DNA of 64,000 nucleotides from the IMG/VR virus record IMGVR_UViG_3300018432_000014, positions 1-64,000 of that record; one strand, 5' to 3'. A program made the position numbers and the translations under genes. The notes under the pieces are model-generated. The model saw only the letters and a program-made list of their open reading frames with translations. It was not told the origin of the DNA and made no database searches. The stretch is from a virus. Shown piece by piece: positions 8,517 to 17,102 of this stretch. Position 1 is the first letter of the stretch. Each line of letters opens with the position of its first letter.

Positions 8517-9284
8517 ATGAAGTTTCTGGCGATCAGTGACTTGCATCTCGACGCGGTAACGGCCGGCCGACCTCGCAGAGCCGAGGTGGTCGAGTACCTG
8601 CGAGATGCGCATGCTGCGGCGGTTCGAGAGGACGTCGACGCGGTCATCTTCTCGGGCGATGCGTTCGACCCGGGCGGGCCGCTCGAGGCGTACAACAGCG
8701 CATTGCTGATCTCGGCGTTGATGGCATTCACAGCGCAGCGGCGGCTGATCGCGATTGCTGGCAATCACGACGTGCTCGACACGTCGGAGCTTTTCGAGGG
8801 TTCGCCGATCACGACGCTCACCCCGCTGCGCGTGGCGGCTCACTATTCAGAAGACGTCGGGTTAGTGAACGTCTTCGAGTATCCATGCTTCGAAGAGATC
8901 GACGATTACGGCGTGCTCGCGTTGCCGTATGTGTCGCGAGCGCATTCCGCTCGGATGCCGAATTGGGTCGAAGAAGCGTTCGGCGCAGCGGCTCGGTTTG
9001 CAGCACTCGGCGGGCGGATCATCGTGGTCGCTCATCTCGTGATCCCGGGCGCGACGCTCGGCAGTGAGTCGATCGAGATGGCTCGCGGGCAAGATCAGGT
9101 TTTCCCGTTCGAAGCGGTCGCTGTGCTCAAGCCGGCGCTCGTGATCAATGGCCACTACCACGCTCGGCAAGAAGTGCTCGGACCGAGCGACGTGCTGATC
9201 CAGATTCCGGGCTCGCCACTGAGATTCACGTTTGGCGAGGTCGAAGACGAGCGTAAGGGAATCCTAATCGCAGAGGTCACATGA
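8517..9284 (+). CDS. SbcD/Mre11-like DNA nuclease (gp47-like)
   Basis: 255-residue calcineurin-like phosphoesterase. Metal-binding motifs are in order: ISDLHLD (residues 6-12), SGDAFD (about 46), AGNHDV (about 81), VVAHLV (about 173) and INGHYH (about 210). This is the nuclease half of an SbcCD/Mre11-Rad50/gp46-gp47 complex that processes DNA ends. It lacks the long C-terminal extension of bacterial SbcD, as expected for phage versions. It overlaps the next gene by ATGA, and the ATPase partner is one gene downstream. Confidence 0.9.
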   Translation: MKFLAISDLHLDAVTAGRPRRAEVVEYLRDAHAAAVREDVDAVIFSGDAFDPGGPLEAYNSALLISALMAFTAQRRLIAIAGNHDVLDTSELFEGSPITTLTPLRVAAHYSEDVGLVNVFEYPCFEEIDDYGVLALPYVSRAHSARMPNWVEEAFGAAARFAALGGRIIVVAHLVIPGATLGSESIEMARGQDQVFPFEAVAVLKPALVINGHYHARQEVLGPSDVLIQIPGSPLRFTFGEVEDERKGILIAEVT

Positions 9285-9697
9285 AAGCTCGCACTCGAGT
9301 GAAGAAGCCGATTCCGATGCTGATTGGCGCGACGGTTCGGTTTGTGGGTCGACCCGATGCAGGCATGCTAGTCATTCGCGAGCCCGCCGAAGTCGACACG
9401 GCCGATGTCTGCGGCGCTTACGTAAAATTCATGCCGACGATTCGCGTGTCCGAGAGAGCCTCTCTCGACTCGACTGGCATTGCGGCTCGTCTACGAGAGC
9501 GAGGCGCGATCGCGGTGGTCGTTGTGCCGGTCGTGATCGCGGATCGCGGGCCGAGCAAGGCAGACGAGAAGCGAGTGCATAAGAGTGCCGAGCAGTGGAT
9601 CAGTGCGTGGCTCGATGCCGTGCGCGGTGTCGAGCGTGAGGTTGCGCTGAGAGCGCTTGCCGAAGCCATGGCGAGCGCAGATGAGGCTGGCTTGTGA
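9281..9697 (+). CDS. Hypothetical protein between SbcD and SbcC
   Basis: 138 residues, linked by ATGA to SbcD and by GTGA to SbcC, so it is probably translated with them. It has an N-terminal basic strand-rich part (IPMLIGATVRFVGRPDAG) and a C-terminal Ala/Glu helix. No family was recognised. Its position suggests a partner or regulator of the nuclease complex. Confidence 0.7.
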   Translation: MKARTRVKKPIPMLIGATVRFVGRPDAGMLVIREPAEVDTADVCGAYVKFMPTIRVSERASLDSTGIAARLRERGAIAVVVVPVVIADRGPSKADEKRVHKSAEQWISAWLDAVRGVEREVALRALAEAMASADEAGL

Positions 9698-11634
9698 GAA
9701 TCGAACGACTCTACATCGCGGGGTGGATGCCGTTTGCGGGCGAGCACGACATCGTGCTTCCGGCAGGCCCGATCGCGGTCGTAGGGGAACACAACGGCGA
9801 TCCTCGCCGCTCGAATCGAGCCGGCAAGACGGCTCTGCTCGAGGCGATCACGTGGTGCTTGTTCGGCGTGCATCGCAAGCGGCTCGACGATGCGATCATC
9901 AATCGAGGTGCGGACCTCTGCGAGGTCACGGTCGATCTCGGCGGGTTGGGCGTGACTCGTAGCAGAGCGCGCGGCAAGGGCTCGACGAAGCTGCAAGTCA
10001 ATCTCGGCGGAACATCTCTCGTCGGCGAGTCGGCTCAAGCGAAGGTCAACGAGCATCTCGGGCTCGGGCTCGACGACTATCTTGCAACGGCGTGTTTTCG
10101 ACAGGGCGACGTGGAGAGCATCGTGTCGAGAACGGCGGGCGATCGGCTTGCGCTCGTGAGTGAGTGGCTGCAGCTCGGGCGATGGGCCGTCGCGAAGAAG
10201 GTCCAGGCGGCGAAGGTCAACGCAGCCGATGCAGCACTTGGCGCGAAGCGGTCATCGCTCGCGACACTCGAGGCGACCACGCTCACCGAGGCTCGGCGAC
10301 TGGAGCTGCAAGAGACCGAGACCCGGTTGACGGCCGACGGTGAGCGCGGGCAGAGGCGGCTCGCATCGATGCAAGCTCGGTCGGGTGAGGCCGCAAATGC
10401 GCGGATCGCTCTAGAGCAGCATCTCGAGATCGAGAACCTGCGAACACGGGCGGGCGAGCTTCGAACACAGCTTGCAGGCAAGCGAGCGGCCGACGGTGAG
10501 ACCGAGGCAAAGTTGCGGGCTGTTGAAGAAGCGGCTCAGGCGGAGCAAGCCGCTCGCAAGTTGGTCGATGAGGTCGCGACGATCGCGTCTAGCGGTTTCG
10601 ATGGCATCTGCCCGGTGATGTGCGAGGCATGCCCGGTTGCGCCCGACGTAGAGGCTGCAGTGCGCTCCAACACCGAGCTTTACGAGGTCCGTAGCAAAGA
10701 GATGAGGGCATGCAGCGCGACGACTCGCGAGCGGCGCGGTGATGCAGTGCTTGCGCGGGCGGCGTCGACGCAGCTCGATCGAGCGTCCGCCGAGTACGCT
10801 GAGATCGTGCGACGCGGTAAAGAGCTTGCTGCGTCCGTGGTGTTGAGCGTCGACGAAGCGACCGAGCGTCTCAAGGACGGCGAAACCATCGAGGCCGGTT
10901 TCGCAGAGGCGCAAGCCGAAGTCTCTGCGGCGGCGGTGCAACTCGGCAACGTGCAGCGCTTGCTTTCGGCCAGCGTTGAATCGGAGCTGCAGTGCCGAGC
11001 GTTGCGCGACAGTGTGGCGATTCTCGAAGAGTCGGCGCGCGTGAGTAGTTTGGCACTGCGCGCGATCTGCCAAGTACCGGCTGACATCGCTCGTGACGAG
11101 CTGATCGTGCTCGAGGCTGACGCGAATCACTTGCTGCAAGGCACGGGCGTCAGTCTGCGATTTTCGTGGGCGCGAGAGCTAGCCGAGAAGTCGCCAGCCT
11201 GCGACGAGTGCGGGCACGTCTTCGCCTCGAAGCGAGGCGATGCATGTCCACGGTGCAGCGCGGCTCGAGGTAAGAAGCGGGCGCAAGAGCTAGAGATCCT
11301 CTGCGACGATGGGTCGGGGCTCGAAGAAGATGTCCGATTCAATAGCGGAGGAACACGGGCGATCGTGGGCGCGTCGATTCGACTCGCGGCGTCGGCTCTC
11401 TTGCGACGGCTACGCGGCGCTCCTGCAGCTTGGGCGATTGTCGACGAGCCATTCGGTCCGCTCGACAGCGAGAACCGAGAACAACTCGCGAGAAGCTTCG
11501 CGGGCATGCTCAACAGCGTGGGTCTCGAGCAAGCGCTCGTCGTGTCACACGACATGGTTTTACTCAGTGGTCTGCCGAGCAAGCTCGTGATCAACAAGAC
11601 CGGTTCCGGATCCAAAATCAGATTGGAGATGTGA
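9694..11634 (+). CDS. SbcC/Rad50-like ATPase with zinc hook (gp46-like)
   Basis: 646 residues. The Walker A region reads GEHNGDPRRSNRAGKT (about 31-46), with extra residues in the usual GxNGxGKS loop. A Q-loop-like RQGD lies near 136. Two coiled-coil arms flank a Cys-rich hook (CPVMCEACP, about 306-314), and a second zinc ribbon (CDECG...CPRCS) lies at about 502-522. The signature is NSGGTRAIVGASIRLA and Walker B is AWAIVDEPFGPLD (about 579-591). It should pair with the SbcD-like nuclease. The GTG start overlaps the preceding stop. Confidence 0.9.
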   Translation: MRIERLYIAGWMPFAGEHDIVLPAGPIAVVGEHNGDPRRSNRAGKTALLEAITWCLFGVHRKRLDDAIINRGADLCEVTVDLGGLGVTRSRARGKGSTKLQVNLGGTSLVGESAQAKVNEHLGLGLDDYLATACFRQGDVESIVSRTAGDRLALVSEWLQLGRWAVAKKVQAAKVNAADAALGAKRSSLATLEATTLTEARRLELQETETRLTADGERGQRRLASMQARSGEAANARIALEQHLEIENLRTRAGELRTQLAGKRAADGETEAKLRAVEEAAQAEQAARKLVDEVATIASSGFDGICPVMCEACPVAPDVEAAVRSNTELYEVRSKEMRACSATTRERRGDAVLARAASTQLDRASAEYAEIVRRGKELAASVVLSVDEATERLKDGETIEAGFAEAQAEVSAAAVQLGNVQRLLSASVESELQCRALRDSVAILEESARVSSLALRAICQVPADIARDELIVLEADANHLLQGTGVSLRFSWARELAEKSPACDECGHVFASKRGDACPRCSAARGKKRAQELEILCDDGSGLEEDVRFNSGGTRAIVGASIRLAASALLRRLRGAPAAWAIVDEPFGPLDSENREQLARSFAGMLNSVGLEQALVVSHDMVLLSGLPSKLVINKTGSGSKIRLEM

Positions 11635-12140
11635 TGGTCGTCATTGGGATCGACAACGGGCTCGATGGCGGTCTAGTGGCACTCTCGTCGAAGGGTGTTG
11701 TTTGGATGGAGGTGACGCCGACGATCGGCAAGGGCAAGCGTTCGTTCGATCTCAGCGGCATGAGGCGCAGCCTGGTCGTGCTCAAGAGCGATGCGCGTGG
11801 CGATCTCATCGTCGGTCTCGAGCGCGCGCAAGCGATGCCGGGGCAAGGCGTCTCGTCGACGTTTTCGACCGGTTTTGGACACGGATTGTGGCAAGGCTTG
11901 CTCGTCGGGATCGGCATTCCGTTCGAGTTGGTGTCGCCTCAAAAGTGGCAACGCACGATGTTCGAGGGCATCAACCGGACCGACACGAAGGCAGCATCGG
12001 CGCTCGTCGCACAACGCTTGCGGCCTGACGTGGATTGGCGAGCGTCGCCCCGGTGTCGCAAGTCGCACGACGGTTTGACCGATGCGTTTTGCATTGCCGA
12101 GTTTCTTCGCAGGCGACTCGTTTCGGAGAGCGCCGAATGA
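11634..12140 (+). CDS. RuvC-like Holliday-junction resolvase
   Basis: 168 residues with an RNase H-like fold pattern: first acidic residue in VVIGIDNGLDGG (residues 2-13), second in VGLERAQAMPGQG (about 60-72), and a final acidic pair in KSHDGLTDAFCIAEF (about 145-159). This arrangement is typical of small phage RuvC/Holliday-junction endonucleases that resolve branched DNA before packaging. The ATG overlaps the SbcC stop (TGATG). A longer frame begins upstream inside SbcC, but its N-terminal part looks like shadow. Confidence 0.85.
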   Translation: MVVIGIDNGLDGGLVALSSKGVVWMEVTPTIGKGKRSFDLSGMRRSLVVLKSDARGDLIVGLERAQAMPGQGVSSTFSTGFGHGLWQGLLVGIGIPFELVSPQKWQRTMFEGINRTDTKAASALVAQRLRPDVDWRASPRCRKSHDGLTDAFCIAEFLRRRLVSESAE

Positions 12141-12856
12141 CTCTCGCTCGGATCAAGAAGCTCGGCTCGGCAGAGGTGCGCGTCGGTCGATGGCAAGACG
12201 TGCTCGCAGACGTCTTGCCGGATGTGCTCGTGTCGGATCCGCCGTACTCAGAGAAGACGTGCTCCGGGCACGATGCGGCAGACACGATGATCCGGGACGG
12301 CAAGGCTCGTCGAACGATGGGCTATCCAGCGTGGTCCCGAGACGACGTCGCGGAGTTCTGTCAGTGGTGGGCACCTCGCACTCGAGGATGGTTCGTCGCG
12401 TTCACTGATGACGTGCTGTTCCCTGTCTATCGTGAGGTGCTCGGGGATCTCGGGCGCTTCGTGTTTGCGGCAGTGCCCTCGGTGCAACGCGGCATGACGG
12501 TGAGACGACAGGGCGACGGGCATTCGAGTTGGACCACGTGGATCGTCGCGGCTCGACCGCGCACAAAGGAGTTCGCAAAATGGGGCACGCTACAGGGCGC
12601 GTATATCCTCCCACCAGGATTCAAAGAGAAGGGGCAGAAGGTCACGGGCCAGAAGACGCTATGGGTGATGGATCAGGTGGTACGCGATCACTCGAGAGCG
12701 GGGGATCTGGTTGTCGATCCGTGCTGCGGGTCGGGGACCACGTTGCTAGCGGCGGCACGCGCCGGACGAAACGCGCTCGGCTGCGATCAGAGCGAGGGGG
12801 CTGTATCGATCGCGCGAGAGCGTTTGTTCGGTACACAAGTCAGCGCCGGAGAGTGA
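12137..12856 (+). CDS. DNA methyltransferase, N4-C/N6-A type
   Basis: 239 residues. The catalytic motif SDPPYSE (about residues 33-39) precedes the AdoMet-binding motif VVDPCCGSGTTLLAA (about 194-208), the order of beta-class N4-cytosine/N6-adenine methyltransferases. No target-recognition domain is obvious. No restriction endonuclease gene sits beside it, so it is probably an orphan enzyme protecting phage DNA. ATGA overlap with the resolvase gene. Confidence 0.9.
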   Translation: MTLARIKKLGSAEVRVGRWQDVLADVLPDVLVSDPPYSEKTCSGHDAADTMIRDGKARRTMGYPAWSRDDVAEFCQWWAPRTRGWFVAFTDDVLFPVYREVLGDLGRFVFAAVPSVQRGMTVRRQGDGHSSWTTWIVAARPRTKEFAKWGTLQGAYILPPGFKEKGQKVTGQKTLWVMDQVVRDHSRAGDLVVDPCCGSGTTLLAAARAGRNALGCDQSEGAVSIARERLFGTQVSAGE

Positions 12857-13266
12857 TGCAGATGGCGAGCGGTAAAGCTGTGCAAGAGGTGGTCGAGTTC
12901 GCACGGAGGTGGTCGGGCGCCGGGCCTCTCGTCGTGCAAGCGTGGGATTCGTGGGAGGCGATTGCGTGCGAGTTTTTCGGCGTGTCGGCGGCGGACTCTG
13001 CGGGCGAGATGCATGCGGTGATGTCGATCGTCGAGAGCGTTGCATTCGGTTCGCCCGAGGACGTCAAAGCTGCAGTGCGCGAGGCGCGGCCCGATGCGGT
13101 CGAGATCGCGCACGAGCTGCTCGCGCATCTGCCGCAGTTCGATGTGGTGCTCGAGGCCGAGATCAGATTTCGTGCGGGTGATCTGTGTTCGGATTGGTCA
13201 CTTCAGCTCGTTGACGGGAAGTTGGTAGCACGTTCGGAATTTCGAGCGGGGCACGACACCCATTGA
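12856..13266 (+). CDS. Hypothetical protein
   Basis: 136 residues, starting at an ATG overlapping the methyltransferase stop (TGATG). It is mostly helical and acidic, with LVVQAWDSWEAIACEFFGV near residue 25 and a C-terminal strand ending at RSEFRAGHDTH. No family is recognised. It is the last gene with tight coupling to the recombination block. Confidence 0.65.
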   Translation: MQMASGKAVQEVVEFARRWSGAGPLVVQAWDSWEAIACEFFGVSAADSAGEMHAVMSIVESVAFGSPEDVKAAVREARPDAVEIAHELLAHLPQFDVVLEAEIRFRAGDLCSDWSLQLVDGKLVARSEFRAGHDTH

Positions 13267-13277
13267 TCGAGGTGACC

Positions 13278-13679
13278 ATGACTGAGGACAAAGACATCGA
13301 CACGCTACGGCGCGAGCTAGAGCAGTTGCGAGGCAACGCCCAAGAGAGCCCGACGGCTTCGAGTCTTGTGAAGGGGCTCGAGGATCGATGCGAGTCGTTG
13401 ACGAAGGAGCTTGCGAAAGCCGACGTCGAAAACGAGAGGCTGCGAGTCGAGTCTTTGAAGGCTCGACGCGCAGTGACGCTCGCGGGCAAAGAAGCCGAGG
13501 CGAGCATTGCCGTGATCGCGGCCGAGCTGGCACACGAGCGGCTCGAGAAAGAGCGCGCGTTAGGCGAGCTGGCGCGCGCTCGATGGCTTCTCGATGGCTC
13601 GCCAGACCCGACTGCGGCAGTGGACTCCAAGACGAACGGCGCCGAGTCTGTCGAGCCTGCCTCTACGGAACACAGGTGA
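13278..13679 (+). CDS. Coiled-coil hypothetical protein
   Basis: 133 residues. ATG 13278 is chosen over the upstream TTG because GAGGTGA sits just before it. Heptad-like Leu/Glu/Lys/Arg sequence covers about residues 10-105 (TLRRELEQLRG, then ENERLRVESLK), so a long coiled coil is likely, ending in a flexible Thr/Ser/Glu tail. Function unknown. Confidence 0.7.
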   Translation: MTEDKDIDTLRRELEQLRGNAQESPTASSLVKGLEDRCESLTKELAKADVENERLRVESLKARRAVTLAGKEAEASIAVIAAELAHERLEKERALGELARARWLLDGSPDPTAAVDSKTNGAESVEPASTEHR

Positions 13680-14053
13680 GCGCTCGGGTGCAAGTCGTCG
13701 CGGCGTTCGTGACGACGGGTTGGACCGATGTGTCGCGCTTGCGACTTTGGGCAAAGCAGGTGCCGACCTCGTTCTGCATCCTGCTTACCGACGATGTCAC
13801 CGAGGCGAATACGGTGCTTGCGCGGCAGCTCAAGTGCTCGGAGGTCACGGTCGGGCTCATCCGGCTACCCGGGGCCTTACGATCGGCCGAGGCCCTCTGG
13901 AAGGCTCGAGTGCGGCGCGATGAGGTGATGGTAGCGGTCGCAGATGAGGTCGTTGTGTTCGGAGCCGATCCGCGCGACCTCGAGACGTGGCGGCGCGTCG
14001 AGGCGACGGCTTTGAAGACAGTGACGATTTTTCATGCTGTCGAGGGCGTGTAA
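13676..14053 (+). CDS. Hypothetical protein
   Basis: 125 residues from a GTG that overlaps the preceding stop. An alternating alpha/beta pattern is visible (VQVVAAFVTTGWTD, SFCILLTDDVTEAN, EVMVAVADEVVVFG), reminiscent of a small Rossmann-like or glycosyltransferase-like fold without a clear motif. The stop TAA lies inside a copy of the dispersed 20-bp palindrome. Confidence 0.6.
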   Translation: MSARVQVVAAFVTTGWTDVSRLRLWAKQVPTSFCILLTDDVTEANTVLARQLKCSEVTVGLIRLPGALRSAEALWKARVRRDEVMVAVADEVVVFGADPRDLETWRRVEATALKTVTIFHAVEGV

Positions 14054-14067
14054 TCCCGGGGCCACAC
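14048..14067. repeat. 20-bp palindrome copy 2
   Basis: GTGTAATCCC/GGGGCCACAC. Between the stop at 14053 and ATG 14069. Confidence 0.85.
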
Positions 14068-14068
14068 G

Positions 14069-14305
14069 ATGACGGAGCGAGAGTATTGCCAGGCGGCGGC
14101 GGACGCGTTCTACCGGTCAGACGTGCTAGCGGCCGACTGGATCCTGCGAGAGCGCGATCAGGCGCGCAGAGACGTCGAGGCCCGATACTGCGAGTTGCTT
14201 GCGGCGGCGCGGGCGGTGATCGAGTTCATCCCGCTACCGGTCGAGCATCGTGCCGCAAAGGTGTTCCGCTCGTTGAGGGCATGCATCGCCCGATTCACGA
14301 ACTAG
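14069..14305 (+). CDS. Small hypothetical protein
   Basis: 78 residues, mostly helical (REYCQAAADAFYRSD). The start codon lies 1 nt after the palindrome at 14048-14067, so binding of a protein to that palindrome could affect its expression. No family recognised. Confidence 0.6.
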   Translation: MTEREYCQAAADAFYRSDVLAADWILRERDQARRDVEARYCELLAAARAVIEFIPLPVEHRAAKVFRSLRACIARFTN

Positions 14306-14311
14306 AGCAGT

Positions 14312-14596
14312 ATGCTCACAAACATCGGTCCGTCTGCGTTGAATGAAAAGTTCGTCGAGCGCGAAGAGTCGCGCGAGAAGCTGCTCGAGTTGAGGCGCTC
14401 ACTCGCTGGCAAGCGAGGCGAGCACGAGCTGCTCGGCAAAGAGATCGCGGCGATGGAGAAGCAGATCGCCAAAGAGCAGCAGAAGCTGGTCGACGCGACC
14501 AACGAGGTCTCGAAGCTTCTGCACTCGGACTTGGCTGGCATCGTGCCGAAGGCACCGACGACGATCCCGCCTGAGCCCGACAGGAGGGCGACATGA
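14312..14596 (+). CDS. Coiled-coil hypothetical protein
   Basis: 94 residues, strongly heptad-like from residue 14 to 68 (REESREKLLELRRSL, then IAAMEKQIAKEQQKL), ending in a Pro-rich tail. It overlaps the following gene by ATGA. Function unknown. Confidence 0.65.
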   Translation: MLTNIGPSALNEKFVEREESREKLLELRRSLAGKRGEHELLGKEIAAMEKQIAKEQQKLVDATNEVSKLLHSDLAGIVPKAPTTIPPEPDRRAT

Positions 14597-14796
14597 GTAA
14601 GGCGCCGTCGATCGAGACTCAGCTCAAGACAGCGCTTCGAGACCTCAAGCGGTGGAAGGCGAAGGCGTTCGAAGCCGAGCAACGAGAGCGAGGTCTGCGA
14701 AGCCATCTCAAGGCTTTGAATAGCTCGTACGATGAGTGCGAGAAGGAGCGCGCACTGCTCGTGATCGCGGTGGCCAAAAAGCTGACGGATGGGTGA
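14593..14796 (+). CDS. Small helical hypothetical protein
   Basis: 67 residues, charged and helical throughout (LRDLKRWKAKAFEAEQRER). ATGA overlap with the gene before it. It may work with the coiled-coil protein encoded just upstream; no family recognised. Confidence 0.6.
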   Translation: MSKAPSIETQLKTALRDLKRWKAKAFEAEQRERGLRSHLKALNSSYDECEKERALLVIAVAKKLTDG

Positions 14797-14980
14797 AACA
14801 CCGAGCGAGAAGAGAAGACTTCGCGAAGCCGAAAAGCGTCACGGGCGCCGGCACTGTGTTCTCTCGGATCGCGCGTGTTGCGTCTGCGGTGAGCTTGCGG
14901 CGGATCCTGAGAGTGCGTGCCCGGGCCCGGGATCATTCGAGGCGAACGATGGATGCGAAGAAGCCAACGGCGGTCGGTGA
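14789..14980 (+). CDS. Small hypothetical protein with one CxxC
   Basis: 63 residues from an ATG inside the previous stop region. It has a basic N-terminus (SEKRRLREAEKRHGRR) and an ACCVCGEL segment that could be half a zinc site. It overlaps the next gene by 32 nt. The coding call is moderate because the overlap is larger than usual here. Confidence 0.45.
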   Translation: MGETPSEKRRLREAEKRHGRRHCVLSDRACCVCGELAADPESACPGPGSFEANDGCEEANGGR

Positions 14981-15173
14981 CCTGCAGGAACAACGCAAGC
15001 AACACGATCAACGTGAGGCGTGGTTCAAGACGTACCGCGCTGCGATCGCGGGCGCTGCAGGTCGCATCGCAACGAGTGCCGGCACGGTCGACGATGCCGG
15101 GGAGATGATCAAACTCGCGGGTGCGTCGGCGACGATGCTTGCGGATGCCGTGCACGGAAAACTCGACGCATGA
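14949..15173 (+). CDS. Small hypothetical protein
   Basis: 74 residues (begins MDAKKPTAVGDLQEQRKQ), alanine-rich and helical. ATG 14949 overlaps the end of the preceding frame, and its stop overlaps the next ATG (ATGA). The upstream extension of this frame overlaps two genes and is treated as shadow. Confidence 0.55.
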   Translation: MDAKKPTAVGDLQEQRKQHDQREAWFKTYRAAIAGAAGRIATSAGTVDDAGEMIKLAGASATMLADAVHGKLDA

Positions 15174-15403
15174 AGATTCTCACTCGAGACGAGCAGACCT
15201 ATCAGGCGATCGCGTCAACGCAGCTCTGGCGCGACATCGTGATGCGCGCCGACCGGATGAAGGTCGCGGGCGTTGGCGCGATCGATCTCGAAGCGATGAG
15301 TGATGCAGAGCACGAGCGGATCCGAGGTTGGGCGAGCGGTGGCGCTCGCATCGAGGGCGCCCCTGCAGTGATCCTCGATTACTTTGCTCGGCTCGAGAAA
15401 TGA
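15170..15403 (+). CDS. Small hypothetical protein
   Basis: 77 residues (MKILTRDEQTYQAIASTQLW...), ATGA-coupled to the gene before. Helical, with a Gly/Ala turn near GWASGGARIEGAP. No family recognised. Confidence 0.6.
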   Translation: MKILTRDEQTYQAIASTQLWRDIVMRADRMKVAGVGAIDLEAMSDAEHERIRGWASGGARIEGAPAVILDYFARLEK

Positions 15404-15416
15404 GAGGCGGCTGCGA

Positions 15417-15641
15417 ATGATTGGCAGAGAAGAGCAAGAGCATGTTGGCAAGGTCTCGGTTGATTTCGAGCTTGCGAAGACGACGCCGGAGATCTGCGAT
15501 CTCATCATGCGTGAGCGAGAGCAAGTGCGGATGGAATGCACCGGGCTGATCCTTGAGGCGCTCAGAGAGCGCGATCGTTGGGTCGAGCGAGTGCGAGTGC
15601 TCGAGGATCGTCTTTCAGCGATTCGATTGATGTGCGGGTGA
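15417..15641 (+). CDS. Small hypothetical protein
   Basis: 74 residues starting MIGREEQEHVGKV, with a long charged helix (MREREQVRMECTGLIL). Short intergenic spacing on both sides supports membership of the same transcript. Confidence 0.55.
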   Translation: MIGREEQEHVGKVSVDFELAKTTPEICDLIMREREQVRMECTGLILEALRERDRWVERVRVLEDRLSAIRLMCG

Positions 15642-15681
15642 CCATGGTCGCGCTCGGCAGTTGCGACTAACACATCGACAC

Positions 15682-15906
15682 ATGAAACGAGAGACAGAGA
15701 CGAAGACAGAGGCGCGCACCCGAGTCGAAACGATGTTGTTCGCTGAGGTGCGAGTGTTTCTCGATGCGCTCGAGAAGGCTAACCCGATGTGGGAGGACGG
15801 TGATTCGCACACGCTCGAGATCGAGGGCGGTTTCGACGGTTACGACGATGCCGATTCGTATCGGTACAGCTTTCGAGTGAAGCGCACTCAAGAGGAGGCG
15901 TTGTGA
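15682..15906 (+). CDS. Small hypothetical protein
   Basis: 74 residues (MKRETETKTEARTRV...). The second half is acidic and aromatic (GGFDGYDDADSYRYSF), possibly beta-rich. The GTG start of the next gene overlaps its stop. Confidence 0.6.
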   Translation: MKRETETKTEARTRVETMLFAEVRVFLDALEKANPMWEDGDSHTLEIEGGFDGYDDADSYRYSFRVKRTQEEAL

Positions 15907-16424
15907 GCGCTCCGATAAACGCGCCGCTCTCGCCCGAGCATGAGCGGGTGTTGAGTGAGTGTCTTGATTTTTACGATCTGCTTTCCGACGACGAGAATGA
16001 AGTGGAGTTCGACTCGTTGTACAACTTCGTACTTGAGCAACGTGCGGACGCGGTGGTTCAGGCTGCAGATGAAGCACTGCAGCGATCCGAGGATCTGCTC
16101 TCGCGGTTCGAAGAGTTGCGCAGTCTCTTCAACCATGCGGAACAGATCGCGGGATCGTGGCCCGACCGAGACGCGGTGCGTAAGGCTCTCGACGCGAAAG
16201 AGACCAAGCGAGAGCCGACAGCAGAACCGTTCTCGGTCGCGCTACGCACCGAGTTGGAACAGCTGCGGTACACGGAGCAGCTCATGTGCGCGCTCTACGC
16301 TGAGAAGACCGAGGGCATCGCGGCTCTCGACCAACCGAGGTTTACGCCACGCGAGCTAAAGACGGTGTTGCTTGCGCGGGTGCCTGCAAACGACAACAAC
16401 AATCGTGATGGAGGTCGCTCGTGA
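15903..16424 (+). CDS. Helical hypothetical protein
   Basis: 173 residues, GTG start overlapping the previous stop. Acidic N-terminus (ECLDFYDLLSDDENEVEF) followed by long amphipathic helices. No motif or family recognised. Confidence 0.6.
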   Translation: MSAPINAPLSPEHERVLSECLDFYDLLSDDENEVEFDSLYNFVLEQRADAVVQAADEALQRSEDLLSRFEELRSLFNHAEQIAGSWPDRDAVRKALDAKETKREPTAEPFSVALRTELEQLRYTEQLMCALYAEKTEGIAALDQPRFTPRELKTVLLARVPANDNNNRDGGRS

Positions 16425-16615
16425 GAGAGATGAAGCTAGGCGATCGCGTGCGAGACGTTTTCACAGGATTCTCTGGCGTGCTGGTTGCGCGGACCGAGTG
16501 GCTCAACGGCCCGATCCAGCTGACGATCGAGAGCACGCAGTTGTACCGAGGCAAGCCGATCGGGCGGCAGACGTTCGACGAGGTGCGGCTCGAGTTTTGG
16601 AACGAAGACGAGTGA
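16421..16615 (+). CDS. Small beta-rich hypothetical protein
   Basis: 64 residues from GTG 16421 (or ATG 16430). The sequence KLGDRVRDVFTGFSGVLVA resembles small SH3-like/KOW-type barrels, in which a GDRV-type strand starts the fold. This is resemblance only. GTGA overlap on both sides. Confidence 0.55.
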   Translation: MREMKLGDRVRDVFTGFSGVLVARTEWLNGPIQLTIESTQLYRGKPIGRQTFDEVRLEFWNEDE

Positions 16616-16848
16616 AGAAGAAGATCGGCAGACCGAGCCGCGGGCTCGAGGCTGTGCTCTTCATTCGAGTCGATCAACCGTTGCTCGACCGACTCGACGC
16701 GTTGCTCGAGATGCGGCGCGTGCAGAACGCGTCTCGTACGTACTCGCGATCGGATGTCGTGCGCGAGCTTCTGCAAGCGGCGCTCGACAAGGATGAGCTG
16801 CAGGCGCGCGCGTTACAGATCGCTACAGCGAGGGAGTTCTTTCGATGA
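16612..16848 (+). CDS. Ribbon-helix-helix (CopG-like) DNA-binding protein
   Basis: 78 residues. A basic N-terminus (KKKIGRPSRG) is followed by a beta strand VLFIRVDQPLLDRLDALL and a second helix SRSDVVRELLQAALDK, the arrangement of ribbon-helix-helix repressors. It probably dimerises and binds DNA as an autoregulator. GTG start overlaps the preceding stop. Confidence 0.7.
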   Translation: MKKKIGRPSRGLEAVLFIRVDQPLLDRLDALLEMRRVQNASRTYSRSDVVRELLQAALDKDELQARALQIATAREFFR

Positions 16849-17102
16849 TCGTGGTCAAGGTCGAGCTGCATAGCGCCATCACGGGACGAGTCAGCGAGAT
16901 CGCACGAGCCGAGATCTGCAACGTGGGCGGCACGCGCGATAGTGGTGAATACGAAGCTGATCTGAAGTGGCGCAACAGTGAGTTCGGCAGTTGGCTGTCC
17001 CTTGCGAGAAAAGGCCGTGTGCGTGGCTATCCTCGGCTCAGCTCGAACATTTGGGTCCTCGTGATGCGTGCGCTACGGTCGGCGTTTCCAGAGGAAACGT
17101 GA
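16845..17102 (+). CDS. Small hypothetical protein
   Basis: 85 residues, ATGA-coupled. It begins with a strand-rich segment (MIVVKVELHSAITGRVSEIA) and contains NVGGTRDSGEYEADL, a pattern I have seen in small phage proteins of unknown function. No active site is visible. Confidence 0.6.
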   Translation: MIVVKVELHSAITGRVSEIARAEICNVGGTRDSGEYEADLKWRNSEFGSWLSLARKGRVRGYPRLSSNIWVLVMRALRSAFPEET

